Shown here: one piece after another, positions 27,769-36,327 of the stretch
Layout of the letters: every line of letters starts with the position of its first letter
Position numbering within the stretch: the first letter of the stretch is position 1
NCBI RefSeq assembly: GCF_020622065.1
Contig: NZ_JAHRYQ010000002.1
Coordinates: 989,905-1,053,904 of the forward strand
Direction of reading: 5' to 3'
Length of the DNA: 64,000 bases
Source: Geothrix sp.
Lineage (GTDB): Bacteria; Acidobacteriota; Holophagae; Holophagales; Holophagaceae
Notes under the pieces: model-generated
What the model was told of the DNA's origin: nothing
The model's database searches: none
What the model saw: only the letters and a program-made list of their open reading frames with translations
Made by a program: the position numbers and the translations under genes

Positions 27769-28353
27769 CTACTTGGCCGTAGTCGGCTGGACCTTCGTGA
27801 ACTCCGTGTCGATGATGATCATCACTTCATCACTGATGCCGACGGGGTCGAAGGCAATGCCGAATGCTTTGCGGCTTACCGTGAGGGTGGCAGCCAAGCC
27901 TCGACGAGTACCGCCCCAGGGGTCCGTGACCGCCTTGGTCGGTCCCACCACATTTAGCACCACGGACTGAGTCACGCCCTTCATGGTCAGGTCGCCGGTG
28001 ACCTTCAGCTTGCCCGGGCCCGCGTGGCTAACCTTGGTCGACTTGAATGTCATGCTCGGGAACTTGGCCGCGTCGAAGAAGTCCGGGCTGAGCAGGTGTT
28101 TGTTGCGTGCCGCCACCCGGGTGTCGATGGAAGTGACATCGATCGTGACCTCGACACTTGATCGGGTGATGTCCTTTTCATCGATCTTGATCTGACCCTC
28201 CGTATGCCCGAAATCGCCGCGGACGGTGCTGATCAAGAGGTGCCGCACCGCGAAGGACGGCCGCGTGTGGTTGGGGTCAATGGTCCAGGTGCTTGTTTGG
28301 GCCAAGATCGGGAAGGCGACAACGGACAGAACGGCCAGGACAAGTCGTTTCAT
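27769..28353 (-). CDS. YceI-family periplasmic lipid-binding-fold protein
   Basis: A 194-residue lipocalin-like protein. Signal peptide MKRLVLAVLSVVAFPILAQ; then STWTIDPNHTRPSFAVRHLL, GDFGHTEGQI, SIDTRVAARNKHLLSPDFFD and FPSMTFKST, all YceI signature segments. YceI proteins bind polyprenyl/amide lipids in the periplasm. The ATG at 28353 follows AAAGGACC; upstream extension is unlikely. It lies 65 bases downstream of the secreted SnoaL-like gene on the same strand. Confidence 0.93.
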   Translation of the reverse strand: MKRLVLAVLSVVAFPILAQTSTWTIDPNHTRPSFAVRHLLISTVRGDFGHTEGQIKIDEKDITRSSVEVTIDVTSIDTRVAARNKHLLSPDFFDAAKFPSMTFKSTKVSHAGPGKLKVTGDLTMKGVTQSVVLNVVGPTKAVTDPWGGTRRGLAATLTVSRKAFGIAFDPVGISDEVMIIIDTEFTKVQPTTAK

Positions 28354-28418
28354 GGATGGTCCTTTCGCGACAACACGGCACCCGTGGGGAATGGATTGGA
28401 AATTCGAGTCCGGATTCA

Positions 28419-28985
28419 TCACTGCGCCAGGCCGAGCTGCTTCATGAAGGCCTGGTTGTCCCAGAAGAGGTATTCCTCATCCATGGTGCCGCCCTTCCAG
28501 TGGCCCACGGTGGACATCATGAGCTTGAAGGCCTTGCCCGTCGGTGCGATGGTCTTGCCGTCGCCGATCGGCATGGGCTGGGTGAAGGTGCCTTCCATCA
28601 CGCCGATGACGCTGGTCCACTCGCCCTGGGTGATCTTCACGGGATGGACCTTGATGTGGGTGTCCGGGGCAAAGACGAACATCGGCTTCAGCTCGGCGAT
28701 GTGCGCCTCGAGCCCCTTCGTCGTATGCCCGTCCGGGTAGTGCACGAGGATGTCCGGGGCGTGGCTCTCCGGGAAGCGATCCCACCTCTGGTTCGAGTAC
28801 ACATCGAAGTCCAGCGTGTCGAACTTGGCAAGGTGGGCCCTGCCCAGCTTCTCCGCCGCCCGGTAGCGGGAGAGCTCGGAAGGCGCCGCCTTGGCAGCAG
28901 ATTCCTGGGCGCCCAGCGCGCCTTGGAGCAGCGCGCCGGCCACCAGGACGAGGACCCTGCGACGGAGGTGGGTGAGAGGGGCCAT
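28419..28985 (-). CDS. Secreted SnoaL-like ester cyclase family protein
   Basis: A 188-residue protein with a signal peptide (RRRVLVLVAGALLQGALGAQ) and an NTF2-like domain: SHAPDILVHYPDGHTTKGLEAH split by the family's His/Asp positions, DTHIKVHPVKITQGEWTSVIG, and TVGHWKGGTMDEEYLFWDN. The family includes polyketide cyclases, but most members have no known substrate. The periplasmic location separates it from the cassette-borne homologue at 16003. It is probably co-transcribed with yceI. Confidence 0.82.
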   Translation of the reverse strand: MAPLTHLRRRVLVLVAGALLQGALGAQESAAKAAPSELSRYRAAEKLGRAHLAKFDTLDFDVYSNQRWDRFPESHAPDILVHYPDGHTTKGLEAHIAELKPMFVFAPDTHIKVHPVKITQGEWTSVIGVMEGTFTQPMPIGDGKTIAPTGKAFKLMMSTVGHWKGGTMDEEYLFWDNQAFMKQLGLAQ

Positions 28986-29310
28986 AGGTCACATCCTTGG
29001 TTGGTTTGATTTGATGTATTGGCGTATCAAGATGGGTAGCCACGGCGGGGGGCGCCACTTTTTTTTGGACGCGGGGATGGAGCCCCCTTCGTATTGAAGG
29101 CGGATCCCATCAACTTGATGGAAGCCTTGGGGTCACCGGCGGAACGGCGAGCGCCAACCTTTGCACCAAGGGGACATGAGCCATGGCCCGGAACCTGCTC
29201 CGCCTAGATCAGACACGCCCGGGCTCAGCCCTGGGGATCACGAATGACCGGGGTTCCTTCCTGATCGGGGAGACAGCACCGTCTGACAGCAGGCCCCCCT
29301 GGAGTGACCC
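28986..29310. other. Intergenic region with a palindromic motif
   Basis: 325 bases between divergent units. It contains TTGAT-N10-ATCAA (29011-29030) and the perfect 15-base palindrome CCATCAACTTGATGG (29108-29122), part of which recurs upstream of the 31637 gene. No RNA gene or coding frame with a ribosome-binding site is visible apart from the small ORF that begins at 29311. Confidence 0.4.
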
Positions 29311-29430
29311 ATGAACCGACAGGCTCCCAGTTCCCGATTTTCCCTGCTCGCGCTTGCGGCCTGCAGGGCGGTGGCCCGCACCCACGAGTCCCACGAGACC
29401 CGAATGCGGGGCGGGGACCGGCATCGATGA
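29311..29430 (+). CDS. Small putative lipoprotein (39 aa)
   Basis: ATG 29311 to TGA 29430, preceded by TGGAGTGACCC. It encodes MNRQAPSSRFSLLALAAC followed by a hydrophilic His/Arg-rich tail; LAAC is a canonical lipobox with a 17-residue signal. The general plan (tiny lipoprotein, charged tail) recalls entericidin-like peptides, but sequence similarity is not evident. A second small lipoprotein-like ORF lies at 31637 in the same gene series. Confidence 0.5.
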   Translation: MNRQAPSSRFSLLALAACRAVARTHESHETRMRGGDRHR

Positions 29431-29522
29431 GCCGCTTCTCGAATGACAACCACCGAACCGCTGCGGGCCGGCGACGGGGACTGTCCGTCCTGCGCCTGCA
29501 CAAATCAACCTTGGATGACCCC

Positions 29523-29747
29523 ATGCGCATGAACCTCACCTTCGCGGCCGGCCTGATCGTCATCGGCATCGCAGCCATCATGTACCAGGGCATCACCTTC
29601 ACGACCCGCGAGACCGTGGCCGAGCTGGGAGCCATCCATGTGACCGCGGATCGGACTCACGCCGTTCGGTGGCCGCCCATCCTCGGGGCCGCGGCCATTC
29701 TCGGCGGTCTGGGCCTGCTGCTGGTGGGAAGCAAGCGGACACCCTAG
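29523..29747 (+). CDS. Small two-helix membrane protein
   Basis: A 74-residue protein: helix 1 LTFAAGLIVIGIAAIMYQG, a loop TFTTRETVAELGAIHVTADR, and helix 2 PPILGAAAILGGLGLLLVG. The FTTRE...ELG...VTA pattern is common to a family of uncharacterised bacterial membrane proteins. The ATG at 29523 is used because the conserved part starts two residues on. An in-frame ATG at 29427 overlaps the small lipoprotein stop (ATGA) but adds an unconserved basic stretch. Confidence 0.75.
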   Translation: MRMNLTFAAGLIVIGIAAIMYQGITFTTRETVAELGAIHVTADRTHAVRWPPILGAAAILGGLGLLLVGSKRTP

Positions 29748-29756
29748 GAGATCGAC

Positions 29757-29822
29757 ATGCCCGGGAGTTTTCCAATCGCCATGGTGGTGCTGATGCTCCA
29801 GCAGATCAGCGGCCGCCCTTAG
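29757..29822 (+). CDS. Possible 21-residue peptide ORF
   Basis: ATG 29757 to TAG 29822 encodes MPGSFPIAMVVLMLQQISGR plus P. Its support is an AGGAG at ideal spacing and its position 9 bases after the previous stop and 13 bases before the barrel gene start. Composition is hydrophobic. It could be a leader that couples translation rather than a functional peptide. Confidence 0.3.
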   Translation: MPGSFPIAMVVLMLQQISGRP

Positions 29823-29835
29823 CCAGGCCAGCGCC

Positions 29836-31476
29836 ATGGACGACCGATCGTCACACCTCCGCTGGCTTGGAGTTTGGATGGTTCCCGCGACGGCGAGCCT
29901 GGCCTTCGCGGCTGCCTCCATGCCGCGGGCCTGGCAGGGCTACGAGGCCAGCCAGGCCCGCATCGGGCGCATCGTCGTGGACATCGGTGATGTTTTCGAC
30001 CTCAGCAAGCCCGACGAGAACACCTGGATCGGCCGAACGGCCAACCATCTTCACGCCTCCACGCGGGAAGCGGTGATCCGTCGGGCGCTCCTGTTTTCCG
30101 AAGGGGAGCGGGTGCACGAGCGGCGGATCTATGAGACCGAGCGACTGCTGCGCGCCCTGCCCTTCGTCAAGGATGCCCACATCGATCCCGAGGTTCAGCC
30201 CGATGGAACCCTCACGGCCCGCGTGCGGGTCCGCGATGCCTGGACCACCCAGATCAATGGGGGCTACTCCCAGGTGGGCGGCCAGCGGGCCATGGACTTC
30301 GGCCTCGACGAGAAGAACTTCATGGGCAGGGGCAAGAGCGTCGCCTTCGACCTCTCGAAGGATCACGAGCGCAGCACCTGGGGCCTGGCCTACGGCGACC
30401 CGCAGGTCTTCGGCAGCCGCTGGACCCTGGCCCTCCACACCCAGTACCTCACCGATGGCTACACGCGCAGCCTGAAGCTGGAGAGACCCTTCTTCGCCCT
30501 GGACACGCCCTGGTCCACGGGGGCCTCGCTGTCCCAGATCCACGCCAGCCTCTACCTGTACGATCAGGGCAAGCAGGTGTTCCAGGCCCCCTTCATCCAG
30601 GATGAGATCCGCCTGATGGGCGCCAAGGCTGTCTATGCCGCCAATCATCGGGCGTGGCGGCTGGGTTTGGCCCTGCATCGCGCCGACACCACCTATGGCT
30701 CCATCACCAGTACGGCACTCCCCGGCCCTCTCCTCGCGCCCACCCTGACCAATCGCCGCCTGCGAGGTCCCGCCCTCACCCTCTCCACCCAGAAGGATGC
30801 CTTCGACAGCTTCCTGGATCTGCAGGGCATGGACACCCCCGAGGACTACAACCTGGCCTGGAATGGCGATGCGGAGCTGGGAACCTACAGTCGGGCCTGG
30901 GGCTCCTCCCTGGCTGCCCCGTTCTTCAAGGTCCAGGCCGCCCGGGGCTGGTCCAGCTCCAGCGAGGACCTCACTCTAGTCGCCCTCTCCTGGGATGGTC
31001 GGCGGCCCGCCACAGGCCTGGAGAACAGCCACCTGGGTGTTTCGCTGATCCGATACCACAAGCTGGCACCCGACCACATCCTGGCGGGCATGGTGACCGT
31101 GGACCGGGCCCAGCGACCCGATCCCGAGACCTGGTACTACCTCGGCGGCGATCAGGGTCTGCGAGGGTTTCCGAACCAGCTGCACCCGGGAGATGCCCGG
31201 TGGACCGCCTCGTTCAACTACCGGCTGCTGACGGATCAGCGGTGGTGGGGCCTCGTCCGACTGGGCTACAGCGCCTTCGTGGATCTGGGTTCGGTGCGCC
31301 GCCTGGACGGGCTGGGCTGGTCCCGCACCTACTCGGATGCGGGTCTGGGGCTCCGCCTGGGCAATCTGAAGAGCAGCTTGGGTCGCGTCATCCTGCTCAG
31401 CGTGGCCGTGCCCTTGAACCGTGAGCCCTACCAGGCGCGCTGGCAGTTCACCGTCGGCAACGCCATGCGCTTCTGA
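29836..31476 (+). CDS. Omp85/BamA-superfamily outer-membrane protein
   Basis: A 546-residue protein with an N-terminal hydrophobic signal (LGVWMVPATASLAFAAASM), one POTRA-like domain (about 40-130: REAVIRRALLFSEGERVHERRIYETERLLRALPFV in pieces), and a 16-strand-type barrel. Loop 6 motif GLRGF (about residue 450) and the terminal Phe (GNAMRF) are Omp85 hallmarks. A single POTRA distinguishes it from BamA (five) and TamA (three), resembling short surface-antigen or patatin-associated forms. It may insert or secrete envelope proteins from the small lipoprotein cluster around it; that is inference. Confidence 0.85.
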   Translation: MDDRSSHLRWLGVWMVPATASLAFAAASMPRAWQGYEASQARIGRIVVDIGDVFDLSKPDENTWIGRTANHLHASTREAVIRRALLFSEGERVHERRIYETERLLRALPFVKDAHIDPEVQPDGTLTARVRVRDAWTTQINGGYSQVGGQRAMDFGLDEKNFMGRGKSVAFDLSKDHERSTWGLAYGDPQVFGSRWTLALHTQYLTDGYTRSLKLERPFFALDTPWSTGASLSQIHASLYLYDQGKQVFQAPFIQDEIRLMGAKAVYAANHRAWRLGLALHRADTTYGSITSTALPGPLLAPTLTNRRLRGPALTLSTQKDAFDSFLDLQGMDTPEDYNLAWNGDAELGTYSRAWGSSLAAPFFKVQAARGWSSSSEDLTLVALSWDGRRPATGLENSHLGVSLIRYHKLAPDHILAGMVTVDRAQRPDPETWYYLGGDQGLRGFPNQLHPGDARWTASFNYRLLTDQRWWGLVRLGYSAFVDLGSVRRLDGLGWSRTYSDAGLGLRLGNLKSSLGRVILLSVAVPLNREPYQARWQFTVGNAMRF

Positions 31477-31636
31477 GGGTGAGCCCCCCTCCCTCCGGAC
31501 TGAAGGATGGGTCCTTCATCTTGATGGAAGAAATCACCCCTGCCTCGACCCCGAGATGACTTAACCACTTATAAATAGCGCCTTAGGAAATGGCCTGAAT
31601 CGTGCGCAGAGAGACTCCACCCAGAGGAGTCCTGCC

Positions 31637-31804
31637 TTGAGCGTGCCCACTACCCTCGTCCGCCGAGTTGCATTCGGGCTTGCCTGGCTGACGGGCCTCG
31701 CCCTCTTCAGCCTGCAGTTTGCCTGTCGCTCGACCCGCGAGGGTCGGCAGGCGAGCCACCGGGTCGACACCTCCATGCACCCTCCCAATCCCACCCCGTT
31801 CTAG
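31637..31804 (+). CDS. Small lipoprotein-like ORF with TTG start (55 aa)
   Basis: TTG 31637 to TAG 31804, preceded by GAGGAG seven bases upstream. The product has a basic start, a hydrophobic segment VAFGLAWLTGLALFSLQFAC and a charged tail RSTREGRQASHR. The cysteine position suggests lipidation, although Phe at -2 is atypical. A TATAAA element at 31570-31575 could be its promoter. The next gene begins 8 bases after its stop with its own AGGAG, suggesting an operon from here to the response regulator. Confidence 0.55.
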   Translation: MSVPTTLVRRVAFGLAWLTGLALFSLQFACRSTREGRQASHRVDTSMHPPNPTPF

Positions 31805-31812
31805 GAGCCACC

Positions 31813-32091
31813 ATGACGATCCACGAGATTCCCCTGATCCAGTCCCGCCCCACCCCGAATCCCCAAACTCCCCCCCCGGGGCTGGATCCCCAGATCGGCG
31901 ACACCCCCAAACCACGGGAGACCACGGCCTCTAAGAAAGTCGATGACCTGTCCCGCCACGAGTCGAATCACGACCTGCCCCCGAAGCACGAGCCCAAGCT
32001 CAATGCCCGCGAGAAGGACCGTGGCTCCGTCAAGCCCGGTGGCACGCCCGGCAGGGATGACCAGACGCCGCTCGACACGACGAAGAAGTAA
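31813..32091 (+). CDS. Disordered hydrophilic protein (92 aa)
   Basis: The frame starts ATG 31813 after TAGGAGCCACC. The product is rich in Pro, Lys, Asp and His (PTPNPQTPPPGLDP, SKKVDDLSRHESNHDLPPKH) and lacks hydrophobic core or signal, so it is probably intrinsically disordered, in the manner of desiccation or stress proteins. No family recognised. Conservation of the reading frame is supported only by its start site and its operon position. Confidence 0.6.
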   Translation: MTIHEIPLIQSRPTPNPQTPPPGLDPQIGDTPKPRETTASKKVDDLSRHESNHDLPPKHEPKLNAREKDRGSVKPGGTPGRDDQTPLDTTKK

Positions 32092-32163
32092 CCCATCACC
32101 CGCGCCCCCGGCAGGCGAATTTCTTCCGTCCGCCGGGCCTCCGCCCTTTTCTTTGAGGCCCCC

Positions 32164-32451
32164 ATGTTAGAGCACCGCAAGAACTATGAAAGCCAATTGG
32201 AGGCGCAGTTGGCGCAGTGGAAGGCCGATATCGATGTCATCAAGGCCAAGGCCAGCCGCGCAGAAGTGGCCGCCAAGGTTCATTACGACCAGTCCATCGA
32301 TCACCTTCAACGCCTCCACGAGGATGCGGGCCACCGGCTGAGCAGCCTCAAGGAGGCGAGTGAGGAGGCCTGGGAGAGCCTGAAGCTGGGTACGGAGAAG
32401 GCCTGGACCCGCTTCAGTTCGGAATTCCACCGGTCCAGCGAGAAGCCTTGA
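32164..32451 (+). CDS. Coiled-coil stress-type protein (95 aa)
   Basis: An all-helical protein with heptad-like spacing: NYESQLEAQLAQWKADIDVI, AKASRAEVAAKVHYDQSIDH, LSSLKEASEEAWESLKLGTE. The pattern (QLxxWxxxID.L.AKA... AWxxLKxGxExAW) matches the sll1863-type coiled-coil stress-response group. Cytoplasmic. Located between the disordered protein and the PRC-barrel gene. Confidence 0.78.
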   Translation: MLEHRKNYESQLEAQLAQWKADIDVIKAKASRAEVAAKVHYDQSIDHLQRLHEDAGHRLSSLKEASEEAWESLKLGTEKAWTRFSSEFHRSSEKP

Positions 32452-32530
32452 ATTGTCTCCCCCTCAAGGCCTCAAGGCCACCAATCCTTGAGGCCCGTCT
32501 TTCCATTTCATGCGTCCCAGGGGCAGTGAC

Positions 32531-32899
32531 ATGAGCCAGCTCATTCTGTTTTCCAATTCGCCCGTGAAAGCTTCCAGCATCCTCGGCACCCGTGTGGTGG
32601 ACATTCATGCGGAGACGCTGGGCAGCATCAAGGAGATCGTCCTCGACCCCCGGACCGGCCGAGTGGCCTATGTGGTCATGAGCTTCGGGGGCTTCCTCAG
32701 CCTGGGGGAAAAGCTGTTCGCCATTCCCTTCAGTTCCTTCGAGTACGACCTGACGAACAACCAGTATGTCCTCCAGGTTCCCAAGGACCGGTTGGAGCGG
32801 GCCCCCGGCTTCGATGCGGACCACTGGCCTTCGATGTCGGACGAGAAGTGGAACCGGGATCTCCACACCTACTACGGCCACTCCCCTTACTGGGAATAG
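32531..32899 (+). CDS. PRC-barrel domain protein
   Basis: A 122-residue protein starting MSQLILFSNSPVKASSILGT. A single PRC-barrel follows: GTRVVDIHAETLGSIKEIVL, GRVAYVVMSFGGFLSLGEKL and FAIPFSSFEYD. Such proteins are common in stress-induced operons and may bind partners or RNA. The ATG at 32531 follows GGGGCAGTGAC; an upstream in-frame ATG at 32510 is less likely. Confidence 0.88.
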   Translation: MSQLILFSNSPVKASSILGTRVVDIHAETLGSIKEIVLDPRTGRVAYVVMSFGGFLSLGEKLFAIPFSSFEYDLTNNQYVLQVPKDRLERAPGFDADHWPSMSDEKWNRDLHTYYGHSPYWE

Positions 32900-32976
32900 G
32901 CCGGATTCCGGGCCGGGCCAAGCCGAAAGGCCCCCCGGCTCCACTCATCCTCTGCACCCCTTCCGGAGTCTTCCTG

Positions 32977-33252
32977 ATGAGCCAGAACCCGCACCCATCC
33001 GCCCTCCCATCCCTGATCACATTCCTGGTGGGCGCAGCACTCGGCGCCGTTGTGGTGGCCCTCACCACACCCAAGTCGGGTCCCCGCCTCCGCCGAGACT
33101 TGAAGGGCCTGGCCAACCGAGGCCGGGCTCGCGGCCATCGGGTCGCCAGGGAGCTTCTCGGGCCTGATCCACGGCCGCGCCGAACCTATGTCTGGCATAC
33201 CCCAGACGCGAAGGGCGGCCACCCGATCTCGGTGGACGATCTGCCCGGCTGA
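32977..33252 (+). CDS. YtxH-like membrane-anchored protein
   Basis: A 91-residue protein: one N-terminal membrane helix (LITFLVGAALGAVVVALTTP) followed by a TPKSGPRLRRDLKGL segment typical of YtxH/gas-vesicle-like stress proteins, then a basic tail. A GGAG site precedes ATG 32977. Members are induced by general stress in other bacteria. Confidence 0.75.
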   Translation: MSQNPHPSALPSLITFLVGAALGAVVVALTTPKSGPRLRRDLKGLANRGRARGHRVARELLGPDPRPRRTYVWHTPDAKGGHPISVDDLPG

Positions 33253-33277
33253 ACCGGGCCAGAAGAGAGGATCCACC

Positions 33278-33442
33278 ATGCGAGCCCTCGCCGATCATGG
33301 CCCCGGGAAGAAGGCCTTCAAAGAACGGCCGACTCCCGTCCTCACGGTCGCTGCCAATGCGGGGCCTCGCGAATGGGCCCGGGTGGTCGTACGGCGGAAT
33401 GGGCAGCCGACCAGTCATCCCGTCACGGGCCGGTGGCCATGA
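33278..33442 (+). pseudogene. N-terminal remnant of zinc-type alcohol dehydrogenase
   Basis: A 54-codon frame whose first 22 residues, MRAL.DHGPGKKAFKERP.PV in pattern, match the N-terminus of medium-chain zinc alcohol dehydrogenases (MxALxYHGPGKKAxxxxPxP). After that the similarity stops and the frame continues with unrelated sequence to TGA 33442. The catalytic and cofactor domains are missing. It retains a ribosome-binding site (AGAGAGG) and overlaps the next gene by ATGA, so it may now serve as a translated leader. Confidence 0.6.
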
Positions 33443-34548
33443 TCAAGCTCTCCGAGATCCTCCAGGGCAAGATCCTCATCGTGGACGATCAGGAGGCCAA
33501 TGTCCTCCTGCTGGAGCGCATGCTCCGGGATGCAGGATACGGTTCCCTCAGCTCGACCATGGACCCGACCAGGGTGCGTGACCTGCATGCCCAATGGGCC
33601 TACGACCTGATCCTCCTGGACCTCCGGATGCCGGGGATGGACGGCTTCCAGGTCATGGAAGCGCTTCAGCGGGACGCCCCGGGCGGCTACCTGCCCGTAC
33701 TGGTCATCACCGCCCAACCGGATCAGAAGCTGCGGGCCCTCAAGGCCGGCGCCAAGGACTTCGTGACCAAACCCTTCGATCTCGCCGAGGTCCTGGCCCG
33801 GGTCCACAACTTCCTGGAGGTGCGCCTGCTGCATAAGGAGCTGGGCCGGCAGAACGAGGTGCTGGAACAGCGGGTGGCCGAGCGGACCCTGGAGCTGCAG
33901 CACAGCTACCTGGAAGCCATCTTCTCCATGACCCGCGCCGCGGAGCATCGGGACAAGGAGACCGGTGCCCATGTCCAGCGCATCAGCTACTACTGCCGGG
34001 AGTTGGCTGGCGTGCTGGGCATGGATGAGGCGTTCATCGACCAGATCTTCTTCGCCAGTCCCATGCATGACATCGGGAAGATCGGCATCCCGGATCAGGT
34101 GCTGCTCAAGCGGGGCAGCCTCTCCCTGGATGAGTGGGCCCTCATGCGGGAGCATCCCCGGATGGGCTCGGACATCCTGGGGAACAGCCTCTCCCCCTAC
34201 CTCAAGATGGGGGCCGAGATCGCCCTGTATCACCATGAACGCTGGGATGGCAGCGGATACCCGAGTGGCGCCAGGGGGGCGGTGGTTCCCTTGGCGGCGC
34301 GGCTGATGAACATCTGTGATGTCTACGATGCCCTGCGCAGCCGTCGCCCCTACAAGCCCGCCCTCGACCACCCGACGGTCATGACGATCATCACGCAGGG
34401 GGATGGCCGGACCCGTCCTGGCCACTTCGACCCCATGATCCTCGATGCCTTCCGAAGCCATCACCACCGCTTCCGGGACACCTTCCATGCCTTTGCGGAG
34501 ACGGAAGGTGGTCCTGGGCTGGCAGCTGGCGAGGCCATGCACTTCTGA
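33439..34548 (+). CDS. Response regulator with HD-GYP c-di-GMP phosphodiesterase domain
   Basis: A 369-residue protein. Receiver: KILIVDDQEAN, Asp61 in DLILLDLRMPGMDG, and KPF. A linker helix (LLHKELGRQNEVLEQRVAER) leads to the HD-GYP domain: HVQRISYYCRELA, PMHDIGKIGIPD and HHERWDGSGYP, with all canonical residues present. It probably degrades cyclic di-GMP in response to a partner kinase, which is not encoded adjacently. It is the last gene of the plus-strand envelope/stress series and is coupled to the ADH remnant upstream. Confidence 0.95.
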   Translation: MIKLSEILQGKILIVDDQEANVLLLERMLRDAGYGSLSSTMDPTRVRDLHAQWAYDLILLDLRMPGMDGFQVMEALQRDAPGGYLPVLVITAQPDQKLRALKAGAKDFVTKPFDLAEVLARVHNFLEVRLLHKELGRQNEVLEQRVAERTLELQHSYLEAIFSMTRAAEHRDKETGAHVQRISYYCRELAGVLGMDEAFIDQIFFASPMHDIGKIGIPDQVLLKRGSLSLDEWALMREHPRMGSDILGNSLSPYLKMGAEIALYHHERWDGSGYPSGARGAVVPLAARLMNICDVYDALRSRRPYKPALDHPTVMTIITQGDGRTRPGHFDPMILDAFRSHHHRFRDTFHAFAETEGGPGLAAGEAMHF

Positions 34549-34883
34549 GCATCTTTCATCTCACCACTTGATCGATGGGGCCCCTCAGGATCGGTACCTA
34601 CGACGGCCCCGGGGTGAGATTCCCTTCGGAGAGCCGCTTGACATTCCGTCAAACAATCGAATCAAATCCCCGCTAATAGCCCCCGATTTAGTGCTTCCCA
34701 TCACCTCTTGAGACCTGCCCCTCCCCGGGTCCGGCTCCTGCGGCTAGAGTCATGTCGTCCTGTTTCCGGCCTTTGAACCATGCCGCGCGGCCTCGGGACG
34801 GGCACCGCGGACCTTCCCTTCATGCCCCCTTCCGACCGGTGCTCCGGCGCCGGTTTCACCCCCCTTCCTTCACCGGAGGAACC
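34549..34883. other. Intergenic region upstream of gdhA
   Basis: 335 bases. TTGAC-N5-GTCAA at 34638-34652 includes a perfect TTGACA that could serve as a -35, but the -10 at the right distance is poor. A shift to AT-richer sequence at 34640-34700 marks the likely promoter zone. A frame open from 34752 into gdhA has no ribosome-binding site and I treat it as untranslated leader. Confidence 0.35.
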
Positions 34884-36233
<1,350 letters not shown>

Positions 36234-36249
36234 TTCCCGTTCTTTCCCG

Positions 36250-36293
36250 TACACAGAAAAGGGGGGCCGCATGCGGCCCCCCTTTTCTGTGTA
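36250..36293 (+). terminator. Strong hairpin terminator of gdhA
   Basis: A 21-base-pair perfect stem (36250-36270 with 36273-36293) with a two-base apex and an internal A4/T4 tract. It lies 16 bases after the gdhA stop and 34 bases before the next start. Confidence 0.85.
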
Positions 36294-36327
36294 GATCGCT
36301 ACACTGCCTGAAATCGCCGGGGCCCCA

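Noticed and set aside
29427-29522. Extended start for the two-helix membrane protein at ATG 29427
   Set aside because: The ATGA overlap is attractive, but the added residues are a basic unstructured stretch not expected in the family.
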